NCBI GenBank assembly: GCA_016932555.1
Contig: JAFGCQ010000013.1
Span: 1-57,087, forward strand
From: Candidatus Zambryskiibacteriota bacterium
Lineage (GTDB): Bacteria; Patescibacteriota; Minisyncoccia; Phycocordibacterales; WO2-35-19
Length of the DNA stretch: 57,087 nt
Direction of reading: 5' to 3'
A program made the translations under genes and the position numbers. Numbering within the stretch: position 1 is the stretch's first letter; each line of letters starts with the position of its first letter. The notes under the pieces are model-generated. The model did not search any database. It was given only the letters and a program-made list of their open reading frames with translations, and was not told where the DNA came from. Of this stretch, positions 15,536-24,487 are shown in pieces.

Positions 15536-16570
15536 ATGGATTGGAAAACATGGTTGATAGTCATAGTGCTTATCTTGATTGCTACCTTGTTTAAAATTTA
15601 TTCTGGCAGTCCAGAATTGATCAATAAGATCAAAAGCAGTTCAAACAAGATAGGAAGTTACAAAAACAAATTAAAACGCGCGACATCTATCATCCTCGTG
15701 ATAATCGGTGTTGCTCTGGCAAATTATATTGCCTATGTATTGTCCAGCGACTTTTGGAAATCTCTTTGGGATAACCAACAGCACTTTTGGACAGTTAATG
15801 GCCTGCTGGTGTTAGCTGTTTCTCTGCGCCTCATCAAGAAAAAAGATGATAAAGATAAAGAGATGGTTCAACCAGTAGCGAAACGAATATCGACAGTTTT
15901 AATATTCGTTTCAATCATTATCGCTACATTACATTTGAACATAAATCAACATAAAGGAGTGGAACTTAATATCACAGAAAGAATTGCCATTCCATCTGAA
16001 AGATTACCCTGGGAAATTATCGCACCAATAATTTCAGGTTGTGAATCGGGTAATGGTACCCCGGGTAGTGGTAGACAGTTTGATGATGAAGGAAATCTGA
16101 TAAAGAATCCTAACTCATCAGCTGTTGGTAAATATCAAATCCTTGCTTCAAAGCATGAAGAACGTGCTAAAAGTTTGGGATTCGATATTAAAACCCTACA
16201 AGGGAATGAGAATTATGCTAAATATCTGTATAACGAATCTGGAACAGAAGATTGGGAAATTGATCCGAAATCAGTTGCTTGCTGGAGACCTAAATTAGCT
16301 AATTTAGGTTTTTATCAAGAAGAAATCCCTGTTTTTGTTGAAGCTCCAATCGGAGCTTTTAGCAAAGAAACTCCTATCCCTCTGGGTTTTAAGGTAAGCT
16401 GGGGAGAATCCAAAGATCCTTTTGTCGTTATAAATGACAGAGGAATTTCCGCGAAATATGATCCTCAAAATGGAATCTTCGAAGATATTCCCCCACCTTC
16501 CAAAAGTTTGAGGTTTAAATCTCTCAGTCAAGAAACTGCTGAAGTAAAATTGAAATATGTCAAACTTTGA
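15536..16570 (+). CDS. Membrane-anchored lysozyme/transglycosylase-like protein
   Basis: 344 residues. Hydrophobic segments lie at about 5-22, 49-68, 83-98 and 118-136, followed by an extracytoplasmic domain. That domain reads like an Rpf/SLT-type fold: IISGCESGNG with a probable catalytic Glu, then SSAVGKYQI, GNENYAKYLYNESGTEDW and CWRPKL. A beta-rich tail follows. It would cut glycan strands to let structures through the wall. The next, convergent array encodes pilin-like proteins, and VirB1-type transglycosylases accompany such systems, but the link is inference. Strong Shine-Dalgarno GGAGGG and own terminator. Confidence 0.65.
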   Translation: MDWKTWLIVIVLILIATLFKIYSGSPELINKIKSSSNKIGSYKNKLKRATSIILVIIGVALANYIAYVLSSDFWKSLWDNQQHFWTVNGLLVLAVSLRLIKKKDDKDKEMVQPVAKRISTVLIFVSIIIATLHLNINQHKGVELNITERIAIPSERLPWEIIAPIISGCESGNGTPGSGRQFDDEGNLIKNPNSSAVGKYQILASKHEERAKSLGFDIKTLQGNENYAKYLYNESGTEDWEIDPKSVACWRPKLANLGFYQEEIPVFVEAPIGAFSKETPIPLGFKVSWGESKDPFVVINDRGISAKYDPQNGIFEDIPPPSKSLRFKSLSQETAEVKLKYVKL

Positions 16571-16589
16571 TGTATCTCAAAATCAGAGA

Positions 16590-16614
16590 GGGGACGCATA
16601 GCGTCCCCTTTTTT
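16590..16614 (+). terminator. Intrinsic terminator
   Basis: GGGGACGC/GCGTCCCC stem with ATA loop and T6 tail, just before the convergent pilin-like array. Confidence 0.9.
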
Positions 16615-16622
16615 ATATTAAA

Positions 16623-16883
16623 TCAACAAAAAAATCCTTGGCAAGGAATCCCTAAAGTTCCTAAAACCAGACGCAAAATACCAAAAACACTAAACATTAC
16701 AAACATACCAATAACACCATACATTACATTTCTTTTACTTTTTGCTAAATCAGTATCATCAGCTTTTGCAATGAGTTCAATAATGCCCCAGAAAAAAACA
16801 ATAGTAGCTACTACAAAACCCAAAACAATTAATGGATTTAAAATAAAAGTAGCTATTCTGCTCAAAAGCAAAGTTATTGTCAT
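16623..16883 (-). CDS. Pilin-like small membrane protein, array member 7
   Basis: 86 residues, two long hydrophobic helices joined by a charged turn. It shares the array pattern F-WG-IE-I, then a KSKRNVMYGVIGMFVMFSVFGI helix. It ends in two cysteines (CQGFFC) not seen in the other members. It has no cleavable signal. A terminator (16920-16949) separates it from member 6. Confidence 0.65.
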   Translation of the reverse strand: MTITLLLSRIATFILNPLIVLGFVVATIVFFWGIIELIAKADDTDLAKSKRNVMYGVIGMFVMFSVFGILRLVLGTLGIPCQGFFC

Positions 16884-16919
16884 ATAAATATTTTACTCCC
16901 TTAATTTTTTTTGGCAAAC

Positions 16920-16949
16920 AAAAACACAAGGTTTGACCCTCGTGTTTTT
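16920..16949 (-). terminator. Terminator within the pilin-like array
   Basis: On the minus strand a 12-bp stem (arms 16949-16938 and 16931-16920, one G-U pair) is followed by GTTTTTGTTT. It may reduce read-through into the last array gene. Confidence 0.6.
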
Positions 16950-16968
16950 AAGTTCAAATTTCAAGAGA

Positions 16969-17328
16969 TTAGTTTGGAATAAGATTTTGAACATCAGGAG
17001 CAGCATCATCATCTACACCTACGGCTGACTGGATGAAATTTACCAAGCCCCAAACCGAAGCCATAATAAAGAGAGCGATAATTCCCCAGATCATAGTCTT
17101 TTTCGCCTTAGATTTATCTTCATCTGATGAACTAAATATGTATTTAACCAAGCCCCAAAAGAAAGCTAGTAAAGCTAAAGCAAATAGAATTGGAATAATC
17201 AGATTAATTATATTGCCAATAGATACAGTTAAATCTTCAATATTCCCCAACGCAGCGAAAGATACTAGAGGAAAAACTAAAACTCCAATAGTTAATGTTA
17301 GTTTTTTCATCCCGTTAAAAGTTTTCAT
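16969..17328 (-). CDS. Pilin-like small membrane protein, array member 6
   Basis: 119 residues. A signal peptide (cleavage near SFA-ALGN) is followed by two hydrophobic helices with the array motif LAFFWGLVKYIFSS and KAKKTMIWGIIALFIMASVWGLVNFI. The soluble tail is acidic. The layout resembles VirB2/TrbC-like T4SS pilins. The leader contains the inverted repeat at 17343-17378. A downstream in-frame ATG (17310) is an alternative start. Confidence 0.7.
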   Translation of the reverse strand: MKTFNGMKKLTLTIGVLVFPLVSFAALGNIEDLTVSIGNIINLIIPILFALALLAFFWGLVKYIFSSSDEDKSKAKKTMIWGIIALFIMASVWGLVNFIQSAVGVDDDAAPDVQNLIPN

Positions 17329-17342
17329 ACTTTTTCTTTTTC

Positions 17343-17378
17343 GAATCTCGTTAGTTGGCTGAACTTCTAACGGGATTC
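17343..17378. repeat. Inverted repeat in the leader of array member 6
   Basis: Arms GAATCTCGTTAG (17343-17354) and CTAACGGGATTC (17367-17378) with one T/G mismatch. The cores ATCTCGTTAG and CTAACGGGAT match the clpB-leader element at 6154-6182, except for a paired A-T to G-C swap. Confidence 0.55.
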
Positions 17379-17479
17379 ATATTTTTAAAATATTAATAAA
17401 TTAAACGACCATTATTCAAACTTAATAATACAAGTGTTTTATTTTGAGTTCAATGGACTATCCACAGCTTAAAGATTAA

Positions 17480-17830
17480 TTAGTTGCCAATCGTCGGAAT
17501 CGGCATATTTTGTTCACTACCAATATTTAATTCTATCCTAAGAAATGCTACCAAACCCCAGACTGATGACATCACAAAGAGAGCAACTATGCCCCAAACC
17601 ATTACTTTTTTGCCTTGTTCCTTCTCAGTTCCCACAGACCAAATATATTTAACCACCCCCCAAAAGAAAAGTAGCAGAGCCAGAGTAAAAGCAATAGGGA
17701 TAAGATATATAGTTATCAGGTTTTTTATCATCATTAGTAGCGTGCCAGTTTGAATAAGTTGAGCCGAAGCAAAAAAGGGCAATGCTAAAAATGTAAAAAT
17801 AAGTGCGATTTTGTAAATTTTACCTTGCAT
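17480..17830 (-). CDS. Pilin-like small membrane protein, array member 5
   Basis: 116 residues. A signal peptide (ALPFFASAQ) is followed by two hydrophobic helices with LLLFFWGVVKYIWSVG and KKVMVWGIVALFVMSSVWGLVAFL, closely similar to members 6 and 4. The short polar tail ends PIPTIGN. Confidence 0.72.
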   Translation of the reverse strand: MQGKIYKIALIFTFLALPFFASAQLIQTGTLLMMIKNLITIYLIPIAFTLALLLFFWGVVKYIWSVGTEKEQGKKVMVWGIVALFVMSSVWGLVAFLRIELNIGSEQNMPIPTIGN

Positions 17831-17858
17831 ATATTTATTTATTAATGATATTAATTTT

Positions 17859-18197
17859 TTATTTGTTTCCAGTGACCGGCCTTTCTATTTTTTCTATATC
17901 CGGAATAACCAGTTCGGTTTGTATAAATTTAACTATCCCCCAAATTGAGAAGGCTATAAATATACCGACTACTCCCCAAATCATTACCCTTTTACCTTCC
18001 TTGGCAGCTTCTTCGTTAATTGCTCCCTTATTTATATATTTTACCACTCCCCAGAAAAAATATAAGAGACAGAGAGCGAAAGCTATCGGTATTAAAATTT
18101 TGGTTACAATGTTCAAGGCAGAATCTAAAAGATCAACCGCACTGGCAGCAAAAATTGTATTTGGTATTAAAAATATAATAAAAATTAACTTTTTCAC
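17859..18197 (-). CDS. Pilin-like small membrane protein, array member 4
   Basis: 112 residues. A signal peptide (FLIPNTIFAAS) is followed by LCLLYFFWGVVKYINKG and KRVMIWGVVGIFIAFSIWGIVKFI. Its start overlaps the end of member 3 by four bases (18194-18197), so translation is probably coupled. Confidence 0.72.
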   Translation of the reverse strand: MKKLIFIIFLIPNTIFAASAVDLLDSALNIVTKILIPIAFALCLLYFFWGVVKYINKGAINEEAAKEGKRVMIWGVVGIFIAFSIWGIVKFIQTELVIPDIEKIERPVTGNK

Positions 18198-18493
18198 GAT
18201 AAATTAAGGATTATTTGAGGAATTAGTGGTTGATTACCGAAGCCAAACTCACTGGATAGAAAAGCAATAATCCCCCAGATGCTAACCATAATAAAAATTC
18301 CGATAACCCCCCAGATTATTAAATTTTTACTGTCCTTGATTTCCTTTTCACTACCAGCCGCCCTTATAAACTTGGCTATCCCCCAGACAAATACTAAGAA
18401 AGCTACTGCCGCTAAGAAAGGTATCACTCTTAGACCGATATCTGTCAAAAATTCTATCAAACCTCTTAATCCTTCGCTCGCTTTTAGTTGCAT
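18194..18493 (-). CDS. Pilin-like small membrane protein, array member 3
   Basis: 99 residues without a clear cleavable signal. It carries the array motif FLVFVWGIAKFIRAAG and KNLIIWGVIGIFIMVSIWGIIAFL. It is tightly packed: one base from member 2 and overlapping member 4. Confidence 0.7.
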   Translation of the reverse strand: MQLKASEGLRGLIEFLTDIGLRVIPFLAAVAFLVFVWGIAKFIRAAGSEKEIKDSKNLIIWGVIGIFIMVSIWGIIAFLSSEFGFGNQPLIPQIILNLS

Positions 18494-18494
18494 A

Positions 18495-18917
18495 CTAGTT
18501 GCCAGTTTTTAAGCTGTTAATAGTGGCCTGTATCGCTTCCGATATTACCCAAGCGCCGAGTAAAATAGCTGCACCAATAACTGCCCAGGTCAAAGCTTGG
18601 TGAGCTTTTTTAATTTGGTTTTCATTACCCCTGGCCGTCACATAAAGGAAGCCGGCAAAAATAATCATAACCACTGCTATCACTCCGCCAATCGGCATTA
18701 AAATATCGTTGACGATAACTTTTATAAGACCTTCAATACTATTCTCTTTAAAAGGATTTTTTATGGTTATAACGCCATTATTTGAAGATGGATTGCTTGT
18801 ACCAGGATTTGGGTTCAAAGTACTTTGAGCCTGAATCAAAACAGGAGATATAAAAACTGAAATAATAACAATACTAAACAAAATTTGGATAACTAGTGTT
18901 TTATTTTTTTTGCTCAT
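18495..18917 (-). CDS. Pilin-like membrane protein (T4SS pilin-like), array member 2
   Basis: 140 residues. A signal peptide (to about residue 30) and a Ser/Asn/Pro/Gly linker are followed by two helices: LMPIGGVIAVVMIIFAGFLY, then TARGNENQIKKAHQALTWAVIGAAILLGAW. This is closer to classical VirB2/TrbC-type pilins of CPR genomes than members 3-7, which carry the WG-KYI motif. Confidence 0.72.
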   Translation of the reverse strand: MSKKNKTLVIQILFSIVIISVFISPVLIQAQSTLNPNPGTSNPSSNNGVITIKNPFKENSIEGLIKVIVNDILMPIGGVIAVVMIIFAGFLYVTARGNENQIKKAHQALTWAVIGAAILLGAWVISEAIQATINSLKTGN

Positions 18918-18939
18918 AATATGATTATATATTATTTTT

Positions 18940-19305
18940 TTAAACCGGAAGACTGTTCCTAATATTCGGATTTACTAAAACATTTAAGATGGTAGAAACA
19001 ATGATCCAAGCTGAAAGGATAGCTACAAATCCAATAAATACTTTAATAAGCATAGATTTAGCTTGAGCTTTTTTATCGGCAATACCGGTGGTCATATAAA
19101 TTATACCAGCCCACGCCATGACGCCTGCTGATATCGGTACAGATATCATTATTAGCCAATTAATTATAGTATCTACCATCTGCAAAAGATGCTTATAACC
19201 ACATTCCGGCTGGCCCACTCCTCCACAATCAGTAGGCACCAAAGGCTGGGCAAAAGCCACTGTTGGAGAAATTAGAACTAAAAATATAACAAAATATTTC
19301 ATCAT
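18940..19305 (-). CDS. Pilin-like membrane protein (T4SS pilin-like), array member 1
   Basis: 121 residues. A signal peptide (to VAFA) is followed by a Cys-containing turn (CGGVGQPECGYK), then two helices (WLIMISVPISAGVMAWAGIIY and MLIKVFIGFVAILSAWIIV) split by a basic loop. Its start overlaps the stop of the solute-binding protein gene by four bases, so it is translationally coupled to it. Confidence 0.72.
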   Translation of the reverse strand: MMKYFVIFLVLISPTVAFAQPLVPTDCGGVGQPECGYKHLLQMVDTIINWLIMISVPISAGVMAWAGIIYMTTGIADKKAQAKSMLIKVFIGFVAILSAWIIVSTILNVLVNPNIRNSLPV

Positions 19306-20585
19306 TTTTGCAATAAGCTTGAAAGTTCCCGATGGGTCCTAACTACTGCCTCGCTTGTTCTTGATCGCCCACTAGTAATAGATTCTATCATATCTTTAAA
19401 AATAACATTTGTATCTTTTGGAGAAGGATCTAACCATGTCCTAGCTCTGATAGCGCTGTCATAAAATACACTTTGGTAAGCATCAATAGGTTTAAAACTT
19501 AATAAATCTCTTCTAGCCGGAGCCAATTTAAGATTTTCACTAAAAGCTTTGACAGCACTATTACTTGTTAATATAGATATAATCCCAAAAGCAGCGCTGC
19601 GATTTTTTGATGATTTAGTAATAGCAAAAGCTTGAAATTCAGCGAAGGAAGTGTCATTGTTTCCCTCTCTAGATACCGGTACAGAAGTCACATCAAAATT
19701 AAGATTTGGATTTTTTAATTGGATATTAGAAATTTCGCTAGCAAAACCAAGATAAAGAGCCAGATTTCCACTCAAAAAGTAATCAAATGAGCTAGGCAAA
19801 GAACGATTCCAAGAATAAGTTGGTTTTACTGGATTACTAAACTCAGTATAGAAATTAACAGCAGCTTCAGCTGGTATTGGAATTTTGTTAAAGGAATCTG
19901 AAAATACGCTCTTAGCATTACCTTCATTCCAAATAGTCACTGGGGTTCCAGCTTGCATGGCTAGATTAAGTATTATCTCTTTAGCATGAGAAATATTTTC
20001 AAATTCTCCAAAAGCTACTAGACTCTGTAAGATATTTAAAGCACCATCTTTTTGGGATATTAAATTTGCTAGATTATAAAATTCATCCCAGTATTTTGGC
20101 GGTTCGGTAATTTTGACTTTATTGAATATCTGCCTATTCCAATACATAACCAGCGGATCTACAATAACAGGTAAGGCTAAAATGCCTTCGGGCGCCATAT
20201 AAATTTCAGTACCTTCTATAAAAGTATTTTTAAATTGCCTTTGATTATAAACTTCATAAGGTACAGGAAAAATTTTATTACGATGCTTTAAAATTTTACT
20301 ACTTGGTAAGAGAAATACATCAGGACCACTATCAGAAGCTAGAGCTTCTATAAAATCATTATCAAAATCTTCTTCGGATTTTTCTATGTATTGAACGTTA
20401 TATTCATCATTATTATAAAGAGAAGTAGATTCAATAATATTATCAAAAGTATATTTGGGAATAGTACCCCAGATTACTACTTCAGTAGCCACAACTGAAC
20501 CACCCTTAAAAGCAGCAAAAATTATAACTCCAATAACAATAAAAGCAGCAAACAGACCTGTCAAAATTAGCTGAAATTTAGACAT
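19302..20585 (-). CDS. Membrane-anchored extracellular solute-binding protein (family 1-like)
   Basis: 427 residues. A single N-terminal helix anchors the protein, and no lipobox is seen. It is followed by a periplasmic-binding-protein fold resembling sugar-binding MalE-type proteins (EVVIWGTIPKYTFDNIIE, PDVFLLPSSKI, LALPVIVDPLVMYWNRQIF, LAPARRDLLSF). No ABC permease or ATPase is nearby. It leads a unit with the pilin-like array (4-base overlap), suggesting a joint surface role rather than ordinary uptake. TGATATAAT (20600-20592) ends six bases before the ATG, so the message should be leaderless. Confidence 0.78.
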   Translation of the reverse strand: MSKFQLILTGLFAAFIVIGVIIFAAFKGGSVVATEVVIWGTIPKYTFDNIIESTSLYNNDEYNVQYIEKSEEDFDNDFIEALASDSGPDVFLLPSSKILKHRNKIFPVPYEVYNQRQFKNTFIEGTEIYMAPEGILALPVIVDPLVMYWNRQIFNKVKITEPPKYWDEFYNLANLISQKDGALNILQSLVAFGEFENISHAKEIILNLAMQAGTPVTIWNEGNAKSVFSDSFNKIPIPAEAAVNFYTEFSNPVKPTYSWNRSLPSSFDYFLSGNLALYLGFASEISNIQLKNPNLNFDVTSVPVSREGNNDTSFAEFQAFAITKSSKNRSAAFGIISILTSNSAVKAFSENLKLAPARRDLLSFKPIDAYQSVFYDSAIRARTWLDPSPKDTNVIFKDMIESITSGRSRTSEAVVRTHRELSSLLQK

Positions 20586-20591
20586 AAATTT

Positions 20592-20600
20592 ATTATATCA
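20592..20600 (-). promoter_or_regulatory. Extended -10 of the solute-binding protein/pilin unit
   Basis: TGATATAAT on the minus strand, six bases before the ATG. No convincing -35. Confidence 0.65.
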
Positions 20601-20636
20601 GAAATTTCAAAATCTCTGCATCAAAAATGGTGGATG

Positions 20637-23105
20637 TTATAAACAGATAAATGAAGCGATAGAGTCACCAGGATGTAGCTTCATAATACGCACCCCTTGA
20701 GTTGAACGACCGAGAGAGGGGATTTCAGATAGATCAAGACGGATAACTTGGCTCTTTTTTGACATTGCTACTGCTTCTTCCTCTTCGCTAGTAATCACTT
20801 GGGAAGCAATTAGATCGCCAGTTTTAGCAGTAACATTACTGGTTTTTATGCCTGAGCCGCCACGTTTTTGAATCTTGTATTCTTTGATTGATGTTTTTTT
20901 ACCAAAACCGTTAGCACCCATAGTTAAAAGATATACCTCTTTATCTGCCTGTTTAAAAACAGGGTGAGCTCCAATTACTTTATCACCTTTTTTAAGTTTT
21001 ATAATCCTTACTCCTCCAGCGGTACGGCCCATTTCTCTAACATCACTTTCTTTAAATCTAATTGACTGACCTTTATTAGTAACCACCACACAAGAATCAT
21101 CTTTTATTACACCTGAAACTGAGATTAATCTGTCTCCTTCAGAAAGTTTGATAGCGATGATACCACTGGAACGTACATCATGAAAGTTTCTAGCAGAAAC
21201 TTTTTTACCAACTCCATCTTTAGTAACCATCAAAAGTGATAATTCTTTGTTATCTTTAAGATTTTTAGGCATAGGTAAAACTGAAGTCACTTTTTCACCT
21301 TCAGAAAGTGCCAAGAAATTCATTATTGATTTACCTCGAGTGGCTCGGCGTCCTTCTGGTAATTCATACATTTTTATTTGATAAACTTTACCTTTATCAG
21401 TAAAAAACAAAAGTCCTGAATGGGTATTAGCGGTAAGAAAATTAGAGACAAAATCTTCTTCTTTGGTGTCTAAATCAATTACTCCTACCCCGCCCCGACG
21501 TTGCTTTTTGTACTCATCTGGATGAGTACGTTTAACGTAACCACCTTCAGTTAGAACTAGAGTATTCTCTTCATCAGCGATAATGTCTTCTACTGAAAGT
21601 ACTTTAACTCCACCTTTAATTACTTTAGTCCTTCTCTCATCTCCGTATTTTTCAGAAATATCAGAAAGTTCTTTTTTAATAATAGATAAAATCTTTTTGG
21701 GGTTAGCCAAAATACTTTTAAGTTCAATAATAAGTTTTTGCACTGCGTTTAATTCATCTTCAATTTTCTTTCTTTCAAGACCAGCAAGTTTTTGCAATTT
21801 CATCTCTAAAATAGCATTGGCTTGCAGTTCAGAAAACTTAAAATTCTTCATAAGGTTTATCTTGGCTTCTTCAACATCTTTACTTTTCTTAATAAGCCTT
21901 ATGATTTCATCTATATGGTCAAGTGCTTTTTTTAACCCAAATAAAATATGCTCGCGAGCTTCGGCTTCACGTAAGTCAAATTCAGTTCTTCTCTTAATAA
22001 TAATCTGCCTATGTTTTATAAATTCTTCTAAAATGCCTTTAAGAGATATGGTTTGAGGTACGCCGCCAACTAAAGCCACGAGATTTAAATGGAAGGTATC
22101 TTCAAGTTGAGTATGCTTATATAGAGCATTTAAGATTTTCTGCGGATAACTGCCATTCTTAAGTTCAATAACAATCCTTATATCTTTAGTTGATTCATCA
22201 CGAATGCTTTTAATACCTTCAATTTTTTTATCTCTCACTAAATCAGCAATTTTCATGATAAGATCAGCCTTATTTACTCGATAAGGAATTGAGCTAATGA
22301 TGATTTGAGAATTATTTTTTTCTTCTACAATTTCGGCCACGCCACGAGTAACAATACCGCCCCGACCAGTAGCATAAGCATGATGGATATCTTTAATATT
22401 GAAGATTACACCACCAAGAGGGAAGTCAGGACCTTGAATAAATTGCATCAGATCTTCATTAGTAGCCTCTTTGTTGTCAATAAGAAAAGCGGTAGCATCT
22501 ACCACTTCTCTGATGTTGTGAGGTGGAATGTTGGTAGCCATACCAACAGCAATACCCAAAGTGCCGTTTAATAAAAGTTGTGGAGCAGCGGCTGGTAAAA
22601 CTGACGGTTCTTTTTTAGTCGCATCATAATTAGGTACCCAATTTACTGTATCTTTGTTTATATCACGTAAAAGTTCTCCGGCAATTTTACTCATCTTAGC
22701 TTCGGTATAACGCATGGCGGCAGCACTATCACCATCAACTGAACCAAAATTTCCTTGACCAATTACTAAAGGATACCTAATGCTAAAATCTTGAGCCATT
22801 TTGACCATAGCTTCATAAGCAGCAGCATCACCGTGAGGATGATAATTACCCAAAACTTCACCGACTACGGCTGCTGATTTTCTGGTTTTGGCAGTTGAAG
22901 TCAAGCCCATGGTATGCATAGCATAAAGGATGCGGCGATGTACCGGCTTTAGTCCATCCCTCACATCAGGCAGTGCTCTGTCAGTAATTACCGACATAGC
23001 ATAATCAATAAAAGATTCCTTCATCTCGTCTGTTATTGAACGAGAAATAATCCCCTGCATTGGGGGATTTTTTTCGGTATTGTTATTTTCGCCCTTTTTA
23101 GCCAT
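20637..23105 (-). CDS. gyrA: DNA gyrase subunit A
   Basis: 822 residues. The breakage-reunion domain includes [11 protein letters not shown] and the active-site Tyr133 in MRYTEAKM. The C-terminal beta-pinwheel carries a GyrA-box-like QRRGGVG, which separates gyrase from topoisomerase IV. With GyrB it introduces negative supercoils. TGCTATAAT (23125-23117) ends eleven bases before the ATG, leaving a leader of only a few bases. Confidence 0.95.
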   Translation of the reverse strand: MAKKGENNNTEKNPPMQGIISRSITDEMKESFIDYAMSVITDRALPDVRDGLKPVHRRILYAMHTMGLTSTAKTRKSAAVVGEVLGNYHPHGDAAAYEAMVKMAQDFSIRYPLVIGQGNFGSVDGDSAAAMRYTEAKMSKIAGELLRDINKDTVNWVPNYDATKKEPSVLPAAAPQLLLNGTLGIAVGMATNIPPHNIREVVDATAFLIDNKEATNEDLMQFIQGPDFPLGGVIFNIKDIHHAYATGRGGIVTRGVAEIVEEKNNSQIIISSIPYRVNKADLIMKIADLVRDKKIEGIKSIRDESTKDIRIVIELKNGSYPQKILNALYKHTQLEDTFHLNLVALVGGVPQTISLKGILEEFIKHRQIIIKRRTEFDLREAEAREHILFGLKKALDHIDEIIRLIKKSKDVEEAKINLMKNFKFSELQANAILEMKLQKLAGLERKKIEDELNAVQKLIIELKSILANPKKILSIIKKELSDISEKYGDERRTKVIKGGVKVLSVEDIIADEENTLVLTEGGYVKRTHPDEYKKQRRGGVGVIDLDTKEEDFVSNFLTANTHSGLLFFTDKGKVYQIKMYELPEGRRATRGKSIMNFLALSEGEKVTSVLPMPKNLKDNKELSLLMVTKDGVGKKVSARNFHDVRSSGIIAIKLSEGDRLISVSGVIKDDSCVVVTNKGQSIRFKESDVREMGRTAGGVRIIKLKKGDKVIGAHPVFKQADKEVYLLTMGANGFGKKTSIKEYKIQKRGGSGIKTSNVTAKTGDLIASQVITSEEEEAVAMSKKSQVIRLDLSEIPSLGRSTQGVRIMKLHPGDSIASFICL

Positions 23106-23128
23106 ATTTGCTACTTATTATAGCAAAA

Positions 23129-23431
23129 TTACTCTCTATCGTAAACCTCAATGCTGGTTATAAAAGGCACAAAAACATTTGATAAAGCGTTTTTAAATTC
23201 AACATATTTTTCGCCAATTTCCTGAAACACTGACTGAAAAGTTTCCTTGGTGCTTTGCAGAGGAGTTGGAGCTTTTTCAACCGCCACTACTACATTAGCT
23301 ATTTGGCTTGAAGAAGATCCTCCTAAACTTAAAAATCCACGATAAAACCCAAAACCGACAAATATTATGAGAGTTAAAGTTATCGAAAGACCCATGGCCC
23401 AATTTTTTCTCTTTCTTTCTGATTGCTGCAT
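23129..23431 (-). CDS. Single-pass membrane protein of unknown function
   Basis: 100 residues from the preferred ATG at 23431. A basic N-terminus (RKRKNW), one membrane helix (about 13-31), and a soluble tail with helix-forming sequence. TACAAT (23443-23438) ends six bases before that ATG, which favours it over the ATG at 23458. It ends 24 bases before gyrA. Family not recognised. Confidence 0.6.
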   Translation of the reverse strand: MQQSERKRKNWAMGLSITLTLIIFVGFGFYRGFLSLGGSSSSQIANVVVAVEKAPTPLQSTKETFQSVFQEIGEKYVEFKNALSNVFVPFITSIEVYDRE

Positions 23432-23491
23432 TATTGAATTGTATTTTTTGAGCAGCATATTTTAAAAATTGAAAATTGGAAATTAAAGTTT

Positions 23492-24154
23492 TTATTGTTG
23501 TGATAACACAATAATTTCCCCTTCTTTACTTTCTAAATCTTTCTTTTTGATAGTTAATTTATCAGTTCTTTGTACTTCTTCATCACCACCCTCTTTAATA
23601 AAAGCTTTGAGAGAATCCTCGTTAAAATTCATAGGAATAATTATAGAAGGTTCCAGAGATACTGCAAATTTATAAGCCTCTGAAGCACTTAAAACTCCGT
23701 TACCACTAATCGGTACAAATAAAATATCAATTCCATCAATTCCTGATTTAGTTTCTTTTGAGAGTTCAGTATTATTCAAAGCTCCCAAAAAACAAAGATT
23801 CATATTTTCCAGATTGATAGTGTAGATAGTATTAATTCTTTTTTTACCATCTGCCTTCATAGGTAGATCATAGTTTGAAATACTAGGTAAACCTTTGATA
23901 AAAATTCCTTGGATTTCGTATTCACCCGGACCATTTATAATGAAAGCTTGTTTATCACCTCGATTAACTTGATCTATTCCATTCATATCAGGATGATTTA
24001 GAGAAATCAACGCAATATCAGCGCCAAAGTTACTGGCTCGTAATTTTGTCTGTCCGCCAACAAGCCGAGATTCTTTAGAAATAGGATCAAAAGCCAAAAC
24101 TGTGTCTCCAAATTGCACTTTAAATGACTGGACCCCGTTGTATGATATGACCAT
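23492..24154 (-). CDS. Metallo-beta-lactamase-fold protein with degraded metal site
   Basis: 220 residues resembling COG2220-type MBL proteins: LAFDPISKES, GADIALISLNHPDMNG, then GPGEYEIQGIFIKGLP and FLGALNNTEL. Functional members have H-x-H-x-D-H after the ADIVLIS strand. Here that stretch reads SLNHPDMNG, keeping one His and the Asp at most. Hydrolase activity is doubtful, so a structural or binding role is more likely. TGCTAGAAT (24172-24164) ends nine bases before the ATG. Confidence 0.7.
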   Translation of the reverse strand: MVISYNGVQSFKVQFGDTVLAFDPISKESRLVGGQTKLRASNFGADIALISLNHPDMNGIDQVNRGDKQAFIINGPGEYEIQGIFIKGLPSISNYDLPMKADGKKRINTIYTINLENMNLCFLGALNNTELSKETKSGIDGIDILFVPISGNGVLSASEAYKFAVSLEPSIIIPMNFNEDSLKAFIKEGGDEEVQRTDKLTIKKKDLESKEGEIIVLSQQ

Positions 24155-24239
24155 AACAAATTCATTCTAGCATAAAATTTCTACATTGAGAATTCTGCTA
24201 AAATCTAGCTAGGTTTTCGGCAAATTCAGCTTTTTACTG

Positions 24240-24326
24240 CGGAAGTGGGAGGATTCGAACCTCCGAGCCCCTTGCGGAGCTACCGCTTTTCGAGAGCGGC
24301 GCTTTCGACCACTCAGCCACACTTCC
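24240..24326 (-). tRNA. tRNA-Ser (CGA anticodon)
   Basis: Acceptor stem GGAAGTG/CACTTCC, anticodon loop CTCGAAA (CGA), long variable arm (TAGCTCCGCAAGGGGCTC), discriminator G. CCA is not encoded. Confidence 0.94.
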
Positions 24327-24415
24327 TTAAACTTTAAAATTAACACTTTTTTGCATTATTTACAAAAAATGTTATTATTTATCCGTTATTTGGCTTACCA
24401 TGAGCGAAGTCGAAT

Positions 24416-24487
24416 GGCCCTATCGTCTAACGGTTAGGACACAGGCTTTTCAAGCCTGGAATCAGGGTTCGATTCCCTGTAGGGTCA
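24416..24487 (+). tRNA. tRNA-Glu (TTC anticodon), likely island attachment gene
   Basis: Acceptor stem GGCCCTA/TAGGGTC (one G-T pair), anticodon loop TTTTCAA (TTC), T stem CAGGG/CCCTG. The antisense strand forms the 3' end of the recombinase ORF, so an integrated element abuts or recombined into the tRNA 3' end. The tRNA stays intact. Confidence 0.92.
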
